Below are positions 41,219-50,273 of a DNA stretch of 64,000 nt, piece by piece. The stretch is from Brevundimonas sp. (GTDB taxonomy: Bacteria > Pseudomonadota > Alphaproteobacteria > Caulobacterales > Caulobacteraceae), in contig JACVCC010000004.1 in assembly GCA_016742215.1 (NCBI GenBank), forward strand, positions 1 to 64,000. Direction: 5' to 3'. The position numbers and the translations under genes are program-made. The notes beneath the pieces are model-generated. The model saw nothing but the letters and a program-made list of their open reading frames with translations. It was not told the DNA's origin and did not search any database. The stretch's first letter is position 1; each line of letters opens with the position of its first letter.

Positions 41219-43012
41219 ATGAGGAGGAGACGGCCGTCACTGGCCTGCGCGCTCGCGCTTTCCGCATCCATGCTGGCCGTCATGCCGGCCATGGCGCAGG
41301 ACCCGGTTGCCGCGATGCGCGACCGTCCGGCCGAGGACGAGGTCATCTACTTCCTGCTGCCAGACCGCTTTGCCAATGGCGATCCGGCGAATGACCACGG
41401 CGGTCTCTCCGGCGACCGGCTGGCCACGGGCTACGACCCGACTGATCCCGGCTTCTACCACGGCGGCGATCTGCGCGGCCTGACGGAACGACTGGACTAT
41501 CTGCAGGGTCTTGGCGTCACTGCGCTGTGGATCGCGCCGATCTTCGCCAACAAGACAGTGCAGGGCCCGGCCGGTCACGAGAGCGCCGCCTACCACGGCT
41601 ACTGGATCACCGACTTCACCCGCGTGGACCCGCATTTCGGGACCAATGACGACTTCCGCGCCCTGGTCGCGGCGGCGCACGGGCGGGGGATGAAGGTCTA
41701 TCTGGATATCGTCATCAACCACACGGCCGACGTGATCCGGTATCGCGAATGCCCGGCCAACGACTGCGGCTACCGCTGGAAGGGCGACTATCCGTACCAG
41801 CGTCGCGGCGGTCTGGACGGCGAGGCGGTCAACGCCGGATTCGACGGCTCTAATTTCGACGCCCTGACGCGGCCGGACTATGCCTACACGCCCTACGCTC
41901 CCGCGGGCGAGGAGGACATCAAGGTCCCGGACTGGCTGAACGACGTCAGCCTCTATCACAACCGGGGCAACAGCGCCTGGTACGGCGAGAGCGCGCTGGA
42001 CGGCGACTTCGCCGGCCTGGACGACCTGTTCACCGAGCATCCCCGCGTGGTGGAGGGGATGATCGACATCTATGGCGACTGGATCGAGCAGTACGGCATC
42101 GACGGCTTCCGGATCGACACAGCCCGCCATGTGAACCCCGATTTCTGGCAAGCCTTCGTTCCGGCCATGCTGGAGCGCGCGCGAGCCAACGGCATTCCGA
42201 ACTTCCATATCTTCGGCGAGACCTATGACTTCGTCGTCGCCGACGCCGCGCGGCACACGGTCGTGGACGGCCTGCCGTCGGTGCTGGACTTCGCCTCGCA
42301 GCGGGCGATCCAGGAGGCCGCAACCGGGACGGCGGGGCCGTTCAATCTGGCGCAGGTGCTGCGCGCTGATCCGATCTATGCCGGAGGAGCTGAGACCGCC
42401 CGCCGCCTGCCGACCTTCACCGGCAATCACGACATGGGCCGGATCGGGCATCTGATCCTGAAGGCGCTGCCAGAGGTGAGCGACGCCGAACTGCTGGACC
42501 GCTCTGCGCTCGCCCATGCCATGGTCCTGCTGGGGCGTGGCGTGCCGGTGATCTACTACGGCGACGAGCAGGGCTTCACCGGCGACGGCGATGACCGCCG
42601 CGCCCGGCAGGACATGTTCGCGACGCAGGTTCCGAGCTACGCCGACGACCGGCGCGTGGGCTCGGCCGCCGGTCCGTTCGACCAGTCCGCCGACATGTAC
42701 GGCCGCATCGCCGAGATGACCCGGGTGCGCGCCGCCGACCGTCGCCTGCGCCACGGCCGCGTCGCCATCCGCATCGCCGACCAGACGCCGGGCGTCCTCG
42801 CGATCTCGCGACTCGACGACACCGGCGAGACCGTGGTGGTGTTCAACACCTCGACCGAAGCGCGCGACGTGAACGTGCCGATCGAGACCGGTTCCGCGTC
42901 CTGGCGCGCATCCATTGGCGCCTGTTCCGCCCGCGCCGCTGCGCCGGGCGTCCTGTCCGTTTCCGTGCCCGCCCTGGGCTACCTTGTCTGCGTTTCCGAA
43001 GGCCCCGCGTGA
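41219..43012 (+). CDS. Periplasmic GH13 alpha-amylase
   Basis: A 597-residue enzyme with a signal peptide (ALALSASMLAVMPAMAQ). The catalytic barrel carries the GH13 regions: DIVINHTAD near residue 164, GFRIDTARHVN near 299 (nucleophile Asp), FGETYD near 335 (acid/base Glu) and FTGNHDMGR near 403. The C-terminal beta domain follows from about 510. ATG 41219 has GGAGGG nine bases upstream. It would cut imported maltodextrin in the periplasm. The stop overlaps the GTG of the alpha-glucosidase gene, so both enzymes are made together. Confidence 0.9.
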   Translation: MRRRRPSLACALALSASMLAVMPAMAQDPVAAMRDRPAEDEVIYFLLPDRFANGDPANDHGGLSGDRLATGYDPTDPGFYHGGDLRGLTERLDYLQGLGVTALWIAPIFANKTVQGPAGHESAAYHGYWITDFTRVDPHFGTNDDFRALVAAAHGRGMKVYLDIVINHTADVIRYRECPANDCGYRWKGDYPYQRRGGLDGEAVNAGFDGSNFDALTRPDYAYTPYAPAGEEDIKVPDWLNDVSLYHNRGNSAWYGESALDGDFAGLDDLFTEHPRVVEGMIDIYGDWIEQYGIDGFRIDTARHVNPDFWQAFVPAMLERARANGIPNFHIFGETYDFVVADAARHTVVDGLPSVLDFASQRAIQEAATGTAGPFNLAQVLRADPIYAGGAETARRLPTFTGNHDMGRIGHLILKALPEVSDAELLDRSALAHAMVLLGRGVPVIYYGDEQGFTGDGDDRRARQDMFATQVPSYADDRRVGSAAGPFDQSADMYGRIAEMTRVRAADRRLRHGRVAIRIADQTPGVLAISRLDDTGETVVVFNTSTEARDVNVPIETGSASWRASIGACSARAAAPGVLSVSVPALGYLVCVSEGPA

Positions 43013-44640
43013 CCGTCCAGATTCTCGAAGCGACCGAACCTCATGCCGACGCCGCCGACTGGTGGCGCGGGGCGGTCATCTATCAGGTCTATCCGCGCAG
43101 CTTCGCCGACACCAACGGCGACGGCATCGGCGACCTGAGAGGCATCGCCGACCATCTGGAGCACATCGCCTCGCTGGGCGTGGACGCGGTCTGGATCAGC
43201 CCCTTCTTCACCTCGCCGATGAAGGACTTCGGCTACGACGTCGCCGACTACTGCGACGTCGATCCGATCTTCGGCACGCTGGCCGACTTCGACGCCCTGC
43301 TGGAGAAGGCCCATCGCCTCGGCCTGCGGATCATCATCGATCTGGTCTTCTCCCACACCTCGGATCAGCACCCGTGGTTCACCGAGAGCCGGCGCTCGCG
43401 CGACAATGCGAAGGCGGACTGGTTCGTCTGGGCCGACGCCAAGGCCGACGGCTCGCCGCCCTCGAACTGGCAATCGGTGTTCGGCGGTCCGGCCTGGACC
43501 TGGGACGCGCGGCGCGGCCAGTACTTCATGCACAATTTCCTGCCGGAGCAGCCGCAGCTGAACGTGCACAATCCGGAGGTTCAGGACGCCCTGCTGGCCG
43601 CCGCGCAATTCTGGCTCGACCGGGGTGTCGACGGCTTCCGCTTCGACGCCATCAACTTCTCGATGCACGACCCGAAGCTGACCGACAATCCGCCGCTGCC
43701 CAAGGGCGGCAAGCGGACGCGTCCGTTCGACTTCCAGGACAAGATCAACAACCAGAGCCAGCCGGAGATCGTCGACTTCCTGAAGCGCATCCGCGCCCTG
43801 ACCGACAGCTACGGCGGCCGATTCAGCGTGGCCGAGGTCGGGGGCGATCATGCCGAGCGCGAGATGCAGGCCTTCACCGCCGGCGACGACCGGCTGAACA
43901 GCGCCTACGGCTTCCTCTACCTGTACGCCCCGGCGCTGAAGGGCGCGATGGTGGCCGCCGCCAACGACATCTGGGACGGCCGTCAGGGACAGGGCTGGCC
44001 GTCGTGGACCTTCTCCAACCACGACGCCCCGCGCGCCATCTCCCGCTGGGCCGAGGGCCGTGATCCGGAAGCCCTGGCGCGCATGGCGATGCTGCTGCTG
44101 ATGTGCCTGCGCGGCAACGTCTTCATCTACTACGGCGAAGAGCTGGGCCTGCCGCAGGGCGAGGTGCCGTTCGAGCGACTGGTCGATCCCGAAGCGATCG
44201 CCAACTGGCCGCAGACCTTGGGCCGCGACGGCGCGCGCACGCCGATGCCGTGGCAGGCCGACCGTCCTTACGCCGGCTTCTCCAGCGTCGAGCCCTGGCT
44301 GCCGCTGGACGCGCGTCACGTTCCCCTGTCGGTCGACCGGCAGGAGGGCGATCCGAACGCCATGCTGCATGTGACCCGTCGGCTGGTCGAACTGCGCAAG
44401 TCGCTCCCGGCCCTGTCGCGTGGCGAGATGCGGATGCTGGACACCGACAGCGACGTGGTCGCTTTCGAGCGCCGGCTGGGCGCCGAGCGGCTGATGTGCG
44501 TGTTCAATCTTGGCCACGCCGAGGCGAGCTGGACCGCGCCGGATGGCTGGCGTCTTGTCGAGTCGGTGAACCTCGGCGCGGGGTCGGCGGGCGTGCTGCC
44601 CCCGCTGGCGGGACTGGTGCTCGCGGGCGAGCCCGGATGA
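43009..44640 (+). CDS. Cytoplasmic GH13 alpha-glucosidase (oligo-1,6-glucosidase group)
   Basis: A 543-residue enzyme without signal peptide, starting at GTG 43009 inside the amylase stop (GTGA). It begins WWRGAVIYQVYPRSFADTNGDG, the opening of GH13 alpha-glucosidases. The catalytic regions are DLVFSHTSD near residue 110, GFRFDAINF near 207, VAEVGG near 279 and FSNHDAPR near 339. FPD-type secondary motifs and a short C-terminal beta domain complete it. It hydrolyses maltose and short maltodextrins in the cytoplasm. It is convergent with lacI with only a two-base gap, so there is no room for a terminator. Confidence 0.9.
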   Translation: MTVQILEATEPHADAADWWRGAVIYQVYPRSFADTNGDGIGDLRGIADHLEHIASLGVDAVWISPFFTSPMKDFGYDVADYCDVDPIFGTLADFDALLEKAHRLGLRIIIDLVFSHTSDQHPWFTESRRSRDNAKADWFVWADAKADGSPPSNWQSVFGGPAWTWDARRGQYFMHNFLPEQPQLNVHNPEVQDALLAAAQFWLDRGVDGFRFDAINFSMHDPKLTDNPPLPKGGKRTRPFDFQDKINNQSQPEIVDFLKRIRALTDSYGGRFSVAEVGGDHAEREMQAFTAGDDRLNSAYGFLYLYAPALKGAMVAAANDIWDGRQGQGWPSWTFSNHDAPRAISRWAEGRDPEALARMAMLLLMCLRGNVFIYYGEELGLPQGEVPFERLVDPEAIANWPQTLGRDGARTPMPWQADRPYAGFSSVEPWLPLDARHVPLSVDRQEGDPNAMLHVTRRLVELRKSLPALSRGEMRMLDTDSDVVAFERRLGAERLMCVFNLGHAEASWTAPDGWRLVESVNLGAGSAGVLPPLAGLVLAGEPG

Positions 44641-44642
44641 CC

Positions 44643-45653
44643 TCAGCCGCCGCAGCTCTCGCGCACGATCAGGTCTGTCGGTATCCGCTCGGAGCGGCCG
44701 ACGGCGTCGCCGGGGTTGTCGATCAGCTTGGACACCAGCAGCCGGCCGGCCTTCATCGTGTCCTGCGCGATGGTGCTCAGCGCCGGGCGCGCATACCGGC
44801 TGAAGGGCACGTTGTCGAAGCCGATGACGGAGACGTCCTCGGGCACCCGCAGGCCGGCGTGCAGCAGGGAGCGCACGGCGCCCAGGGCGATCTGGTCCGA
44901 GGCGCAAACGATGCCGTCGAACTTGACCCCGCGACGGATCAGACCGTCGACGGAGGCCTCGGCGGACTCGACCTCGAAATGGGCTTCCATGATCAGGTCG
45001 GGATCGACGCCCAGACCTGTCTCCTCCAGAGCCTCGAGATAGCCGCGGTGCCGCTGCATCGCCTCGGGCGGATCGAGGTCGCCGAGGAAGACGATGCGCT
45101 TGCGGCCCAGCCGGGCGAGGTGGCGCGTGGCGCGACGCCCGCCGGCGTGGTTGTCCGAGCCGACCGAGCAGTACAGCTGGTCCGGCATCTCGGCGCCCCA
45201 GACCACGAAGCGACCGTCGGTCTCGGCCAGCCGGTTCAGGCTCTGGTGCAGGAAGGACTGGCCCAGGAAGATCACGCCGTCGGCGCGGGTGTTCATCGCC
45301 GCCGACAGGTCGTCGTAAGAGGTCGGGGCGAAGTGACTCATGATCACGTCGCAGCCGCGCTCGCGCGCCGCCTCGCCGACCCCCGCCAGAAGTTCGAGGA
45401 AGAAGGGATCGCTCAGCCGGCCCTCTCGCCCTTGCGGACGTGGCGTCACCAGGGCGATCACGCCCTCGGCGCCGACCGGGCCGGACGGCATGTAGCGGCG
45501 GAACGGATAGTCGTGCTCGCGCGCCAGCTTCCAGATCAGCTGCTTGGTGCGGGCGTTGACCGCCGGGCTGTCGTTCAGCGCGCGCGAGGCGGTCGAGATC
45601 GAGACCCCGGCCATCTGCGCCAGATCCTCGAGACGGGTGTTGCGACGACTCAC
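44643..45653 (-). CDS. LacI-family repressor of the maltodextrin locus
   Basis: A 336-residue regulator. The N-terminal helix-turn-helix and hinge read LEDLAQMAGVSISTASRALN, at residues 7-26. The periplasmic-binding-protein-like sugar domain includes ADGVIFLGQS near 125, FDGIVCASDQIALGA near 235 and VIGFDNVPFSRYARPALST near 270. GTG 45653 is the start that places the recognition helix correctly; the frame is open far upstream but runs antisense to the GH97 gene. It probably releases DNA when a maltodextrin or glucose derivative binds. It is divergent from GH97, and TGCAAA-type sites lie in the shared promoter. Confidence 0.9.
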   Translation of the reverse strand: MSRRNTRLEDLAQMAGVSISTASRALNDSPAVNARTKQLIWKLAREHDYPFRRYMPSGPVGAEGVIALVTPRPQGREGRLSDPFFLELLAGVGEAARERGCDVIMSHFAPTSYDDLSAAMNTRADGVIFLGQSFLHQSLNRLAETDGRFVVWGAEMPDQLYCSVGSDNHAGGRRATRHLARLGRKRIVFLGDLDPPEAMQRHRGYLEALEETGLGVDPDLIMEAHFEVESAEASVDGLIRRGVKFDGIVCASDQIALGAVRSLLHAGLRVPEDVSVIGFDNVPFSRYARPALSTIAQDTMKAGRLLVSKLIDNPGDAVGRSERIPTDLIVRESCGG

Positions 45654-45679
45654 GCGCGGTGTCCTGTGACGGTCTCGTC

Positions 45680-45701
45680 TGCAAAATTTGCTGCAAACCT
45701 T
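45680..45701. promoter_or_regulatory. Candidate operator between lacI and GH97
   Basis: The palindrome GCAAAATTTGC at 45681-45691 is followed immediately by TGCAAACCTTGC. It lies about 28 bases before the lacI start and about 60 before the GH97 start, fitting autoregulation plus control of the GH97 operon. Confidence 0.5.
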
Positions 45702-45761
45702 GCTTGTTCTGCGCCGCTGCGGTCGCGCTTGGCAAGTCCTGTTCTTCGGAGTGCGTGACCC

Positions 45762-47840
45762 ATGCTGACCCGTCGTTTTCTGGTGTCCTCCGCCGCCCTT
45801 CTGGCTGCCCTGCCCGGCTCCGCGATCGCGCAGGACGTGGCCCAGGCTCCGGCCGGTTCGGTCGGTGTCGCACTCGCTTCCTCCCCCGGCGGCGTGCTGA
45901 CGGTCGAGGTCGGCGTGACCGGCGAAGGGCGTCCCGAGTACACCGTCACCCGACTGGGCCGGCCGGTCATCGCCGCCTCTCGGCTGGGCTTCATCCTGAC
46001 CGATGCGCCCAAGCTGGAGCGCAACTTCGCCGTCACCGCCGAGGCGCCGACGCAGCATGACGACACCTGGGAGCAGCCGTGGGGCGAGCGCCGCTTCGTG
46101 CGCAATCGCTACACCGAGTTCCGGGTGCATCTGACCGAGAAGTTCGGCCTGCAGCGACGCGTCGACGTGGTCTTCCGCCTGTACGACGACGGCCTCGGCT
46201 TCCGTTACGAATTCCCCGAACAGCCCAACCTGACCGCGCTGAGCATCGGCGAGGAACTGACCGAGTTCGCCGTCGCCGATCCGGGCACGGCGTGGTGGAT
46301 CCCGGCCTTCGAGTGGAACCGCGAGGAGTATCTCTACAACCGCACCGCCATCGATCAGGTCGGCGTGGCCCAGACCCCGCTGACGGTGCGCACCGACGAC
46401 GGCCTGCACGTCTCGATCCACGAGGCGGCGCTGGTCGACTACTCCGGCATGAACCTGCGCCGGGTCGAGCACGGTCGGTTCAAGGCGGCGCTGACGCCGG
46501 GCCTGTCGAACGCGGCGGTCGAACTGGCCGCCCCCTGCAACACGCCGTGGCGCACCCTGCAGATCTCGGACAGCGCTGCGGGCCTGGTCGATTCCAGCCT
46601 GATCCTGAATCTGAACGAGCCGAACAAGCTGGGCGACGTCAGCTGGTTCAAGCCGATGAAATACGTCGGCATCTGGTGGGAGATGCACCTGGAGCTGAAG
46701 ACCTGGGGCTCGGGACCCAAGCACGGCGCGACCACCGAAAACGCCATCCGCCACATCGACTTCGCGGCCGAGCACGGCTTCGGCGGGGTGCTGATCGAGG
46801 GCTGGAACGTCGGCTGGGATGGCGACTGGTTCGGCAACGGCTGGGACTACAGCTTCACCCGGCCCTACGACGATTTCGACATCGAGCGGATCGCCGCCCA
46901 CGCCCGCAGCAAGGGCGTCGAGATCATCGGCCATCATGAGACCGGCGGGAACGCCTTCCACTACGAGCAGCAGCTGGACCCGGCCTTCGCCCAGATGCAG
47001 CGTTTCGGCTGGCACTCGGTGAAGACCGGCTATGTCGCCGACGCCGGCGGCGCGCGCGTGCGCGGCGCGGACGGCCAGGCGCGGCTGGCGTGGCACGAGG
47101 GGCAGGCGATGGCGCAGCACCATCTGCGCGTCGCACAGACGGCCGCCCGCTATCAGGTCGCGGTCAATCCGCACGAGCCGCACAAGGACACTGGCCTGCG
47201 CCGGACATATCCGAACATGATCACCCGCGAGGGCGCGCGCGGCATGGAGTTCAGCGCCTGGGGCCAGCCGGGCAATCCGCCCGAGCACGAGGCCAATCTG
47301 GTCTTCACCCGCCTGCTGGCCGGGCCGATGGACTACACGCCCGGCGTCTTCGGCATGGAGACCCGCAGCCCCGACGGCATCGCCACGACCTGGGCGAAAC
47401 AGCTGGCGCTCTATGTCGTCATCTACAGCCCGATCCAGATGGCCGCCGACCTGCTGGTCAACTACGAGGCCAATCCCGAGCCGTTCCAGTTCATCAAGGA
47501 CGTGCCGGTCGACTGGGCCGAGAGCCACACCCTGAACGGCGAAATCGGCGACTACGTCACCATCGTCCGCAAGGACCGCAACTCGGATGTCTGGTGCCTC
47601 GGCTCCGTGACCGACGAGCATCCGCGCGTGCTGCAGGCCCCGCTGTCCTTCCTCGACGCCGGCCGCCGGTATCGCGCCGAGATCTATCGCGACGGACCGA
47701 ACGCAGACTGGAAGGGCCGGCGTGAGGACATCGTCATCGAGCAGCGCGAGGTCACCGCCGCCGACACCCTGAGCCTGCAACTGGCGCCCGGCGGCGGTCA
47801 GGCCATCCGCTTCGTCCCGATCGGAAGGGCCCGTCGATGA
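45762..47840 (+). CDS. GH97 family alpha-glucosidase (SusB-like)
   Basis: A 692-residue enzyme with a signal peptide ending GSAIAQ, hence periplasmic. The N-terminal super-beta-sandwich (to about residue 290) leads into a TIM barrel with FGGVLIEGWNVGWDGDWFG near residue 345. Glu 472 in NPHEPHK and Glu 496 in RGMEF are 24 residues apart, the same spacing as the calcium/catalytic Glu pair of inverting SusB as I recall it; so an inverting alpha-glucosidase is likely rather than a retaining alpha-galactosidase. It would trim maltodextrins to glucose. It starts the second mal operon; its stop overlaps the transporter start. Confidence 0.88.
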   Translation: MLTRRFLVSSAALLAALPGSAIAQDVAQAPAGSVGVALASSPGGVLTVEVGVTGEGRPEYTVTRLGRPVIAASRLGFILTDAPKLERNFAVTAEAPTQHDDTWEQPWGERRFVRNRYTEFRVHLTEKFGLQRRVDVVFRLYDDGLGFRYEFPEQPNLTALSIGEELTEFAVADPGTAWWIPAFEWNREEYLYNRTAIDQVGVAQTPLTVRTDDGLHVSIHEAALVDYSGMNLRRVEHGRFKAALTPGLSNAAVELAAPCNTPWRTLQISDSAAGLVDSSLILNLNEPNKLGDVSWFKPMKYVGIWWEMHLELKTWGSGPKHGATTENAIRHIDFAAEHGFGGVLIEGWNVGWDGDWFGNGWDYSFTRPYDDFDIERIAAHARSKGVEIIGHHETGGNAFHYEQQLDPAFAQMQRFGWHSVKTGYVADAGGARVRGADGQARLAWHEGQAMAQHHLRVAQTAARYQVAVNPHEPHKDTGLRRTYPNMITREGARGMEFSAWGQPGNPPEHEANLVFTRLLAGPMDYTPGVFGMETRSPDGIATTWAKQLALYVVIYSPIQMAADLLVNYEANPEPFQFIKDVPVDWAESHTLNGEIGDYVTIVRKDRNSDVWCLGSVTDEHPRVLQAPLSFLDAGRRYRAEIYRDGPNADWKGRREDIVIEQREVTAADTLSLQLAPGGGQAIRFVPIGRARR

Positions 47841-49330
47841 GCACAGCCGCGGCGAGCCGTCCCCGCCTGAGCGGGCTGGCCATCTGGAACATGTGCGTCG
47901 GCTTCTTCGGCATCCAGATCGGCTTCGGCCTGCAGAACGCCAACACCAGCCGGATCTTCCAGACCCTGGGCGCCGAGGTGGATTCGCTGGCCATCCTCTG
48001 GATCGCCGCACCCCTGACCGGCCTGCTGGTCCAGCCGATCGTCGGCTGGTTCAGCGACCGGACCTGGGGCCCGCTGGGCCGGCGTCGGCCCTATTTCCTC
48101 GTCGGCGCCATCCTGACGACCCTGGCCCTGCTGGTCATGCCGCACAGCCCGTATCTGTGGATGGCGGCATCGATGCTCTGGATCATGGACGCCTCCATCA
48201 ACATCACGATGGAGCCCTTCCGCGCCTTCGTCGGCGACAACCTGCCGGCCGAGCAGCGCCCGACCGGCTATGCGATGCAGAGCTTCTTTATCGGCGCCGG
48301 CGCGGTGTTCGCCTCCTGCCTGCCGTGGATGCTGTCGAACTGGTTCGAGGTTGCCTCGACCGCGCCCGAGGGCGTGGTGCCGATGAGCGTGCGCATCTCC
48401 TTCTACGTCGGCGCCATCGCCCTGCTGGCCGCCGTCCTCTGGACCGTTTTCACGACGAGGGAATACAGCCCGGAACAGCTGGAGGCTTTCGAGCCGACGT
48501 CACCGGCCGAAGGCACGACCGGCCGCACAGCCCGCGCCTACGGCCTCGGCGCCCTGCCGTGGCTGGTCGCCGGCGGCGCCCTGGCCGCGCTGGTCAACGC
48601 GCTTCAGCTGGCCAAGGAGCTCTACGTCCTCGCCGCGCTTCTGGCCGGCTTCGGCGGGCTTCAGGCGATCGTCGCGGCGGTGAAGTCAAAGGGCGGCTCG
48701 AACGGTCTGACGCAGATTCTCGACGACATCTTCGCCATGCCGAAGACCATGCAGGGACTGGCCGTGGTCCAGTTCTTCAGCTGGTTCGCCCTGTTCTCGA
48801 TGTGGATCTACATGACCCCGGCGGTTACGGCGGTTCACTACGGCTCGCCCGACCCGACCTCCGCCGGTTACGGCCAGGGCGCGGACTGGGTCGGGGTGCT
48901 GATGGGCATATACAACGGCGCCGCTGCGCTGGCGGCCTTCGTCATCCCGGTGCTGGCTGCGCGTGCCGGCCTGCGCGGCGCCCATGCGATCAACCTGCTG
49001 CTGGGCGCGGCGGGCTTCGTCGGCGTGTTCCTGATCCGCGATCCGGCGCTGCTGTGGCTGCCCATGATCGGCGTCGGCTTCGCCTGGGCCAGCATCGTGT
49101 CCCTGCCCTACGCCATCCTGTCCAACGCGGTGCCGGGGCGGAAGATGGGCGTCTATATGGGCATCTTCAACATCTTCATCGTCGTCCCGCAGCTGGTCGC
49201 CGCGACCCTGCTGGGCGTGCTGCTGAAGACCTTCTTCGCCGATCAGGCCATCTTCGCCCTGATCCTCGGCGGCGTCAGCTTCGCCCTCGCCGCGGCCGCC
49301 AGCCTGCTTGTGCCCAGGGAGACGGCATGA
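47837..49330 (+). CDS. SLC45/MalY-type MFS maltose transporter
   Basis: A 497-residue protein with about twelve membrane helices. The opening NMCVGFFGIQIGFGLQNANT followed by SRIFQTLGA, and PIVGWFSDRTWGPLGRRRPY near residue 70, define the glycoside-transporter (SLC45-like) MFS group. Members carry maltose or sucrose into the cytoplasm by proton symport. The long loop after helix 6 and a strongly conserved FSWFALFSMWIYMTPAV near residue 312 fit. Its ATG overlaps the GH97 stop and its stop overlaps the esterase ATG, so uptake and hydrolysis are co-translated. Confidence 0.88.
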   Translation: MSTAAASRPRLSGLAIWNMCVGFFGIQIGFGLQNANTSRIFQTLGAEVDSLAILWIAAPLTGLLVQPIVGWFSDRTWGPLGRRRPYFLVGAILTTLALLVMPHSPYLWMAASMLWIMDASINITMEPFRAFVGDNLPAEQRPTGYAMQSFFIGAGAVFASCLPWMLSNWFEVASTAPEGVVPMSVRISFYVGAIALLAAVLWTVFTTREYSPEQLEAFEPTSPAEGTTGRTARAYGLGALPWLVAGGALAALVNALQLAKELYVLAALLAGFGGLQAIVAAVKSKGGSNGLTQILDDIFAMPKTMQGLAVVQFFSWFALFSMWIYMTPAVTAVHYGSPDPTSAGYGQGADWVGVLMGIYNGAAALAAFVIPVLAARAGLRGAHAINLLLGAAGFVGVFLIRDPALLWLPMIGVGFAWASIVSLPYAILSNAVPGRKMGVYMGIFNIFIVVPQLVAATLLGVLLKTFFADQAIFALILGGVSFALAAAASLLVPRETA

Positions 49331-50262
49331 TCGCGCATCGTCGCAGCGTTCTTGCCGGCCTGGCGCTGCTGCCATGGGCGACCGCCGCCCGCGCGGAGAC
49401 GCCCGCGGCGGGCCGTCTCGTCGAGCACCCGACCATGACCTCGGCCCACGCAGCGGATCGCGACGTCACCGTCTGGCTCCCGCCCGGCTACGACGACAGG
49501 CCGGATGCCCGCTGGCCGGTGCTCTACATGCACGACGGCCAGAACCTGTTCGACGGTTCGCGCGCCGCTTACGGGACCGAATGGGGCGTCGACGAGCATG
49601 TCACCCGCCTTCAGGCCTCGGGCCAGATGCGCGCGCCGATCGTGGTCGGCGTCCACAACACGCCGCAGCGCCTGCGGGATTATGTGCCGGCCGATCTGAT
49701 CTCCGCCCTGCCCGCGGACATGCGCGACGATGTGCAGGCCATCTATGGCGGCGTCCCCCTGTCGGACGGCTATCTCCGGTTCCTCGTCGAGGAGCTTAAG
49801 CCCTTCATCGACCGGACCTACCGCACCCGGTCCGGCCGCGCCGATACGGCGATCATGGGCTCCAGCATGGGCGGGCTGATCTCCCTGTATGCCATGATCA
49901 AGCATCCGGACGTCTTCGGCGGCGCCGGCTGCGTCTCCACCCACTGGCCGCTGAAGATCGAGGGGCTGGACGATCCCGTGGCGCTGGCTCCGTGGCGCGA
50001 GCGGCTGGTGACGGCGTGGACCGGCGTGGTCCGTGACGGACTGCCTCGCGCCGGCGACCACCGCCTGTACTTCGACCGCGGCGACGAGACGCTCGACCAG
50101 TTCTACGCCGTGTTCCAGACCCGGATCGACGAGACCGTCCGCGCCGCCGGCTGGTCCCCCGAACGCTTCCGCTCGCTGGTCTTCCCCGGCGCCCAGCACA
50201 ATGAGGCCAGCTGGAACCAGCGTCTCGACGTGCCGCTCACCTTCCTGCTTCCCCCCGCCTGA
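49327..50262 (+). CDS. Secreted esterase-D-type alpha/beta hydrolase
   Basis: A 311-residue exported protein: signal peptide with twin Arg (HRRSVLAGLALLPWATAARA). The esterase family segment is VLYMHDGQNLFD near residue 62, the nucleophile elbow is IMGSSMGGLIS near 178, an acid candidate lies in DRGDETLD near 258 and the His in FPGAQHNEASW near 290. This is the putative-esterase (Fes/esterase D) family. In a maltodextrin operon it could remove acyl groups from sugars, or act on unrelated esters. The start is placed by the ATGA overlap with the transporter stop and by the signal peptide. Confidence 0.85.
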   Translation: MIAHRRSVLAGLALLPWATAARAETPAAGRLVEHPTMTSAHAADRDVTVWLPPGYDDRPDARWPVLYMHDGQNLFDGSRAAYGTEWGVDEHVTRLQASGQMRAPIVVGVHNTPQRLRDYVPADLISALPADMRDDVQAIYGGVPLSDGYLRFLVEELKPFIDRTYRTRSGRADTAIMGSSMGGLISLYAMIKHPDVFGGAGCVSTHWPLKIEGLDDPVALAPWRERLVTAWTGVVRDGLPRAGDHRLYFDRGDETLDQFYAVFQTRIDETVRAAGWSPERFRSLVFPGAQHNEASWNQRLDVPLTFLLPPA

Positions 50263-50273
50263 CGAGGTCCTCC

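Noticed and set aside
42979..45873. Minus-strand 964-codon frame across the alpha-glucosidase and lacI region
   Set aside because: Overlaps two well-supported genes, has shadow composition and no start signal.
44643..48011. A minus-strand open frame of more than 1,100 codons ending in the LacI gene
   Set aside because: Only the last 337 codons are LacI; the rest runs antisense to the GH97 and transporter genes, has no family features, and results from high G+C at third codon positions.
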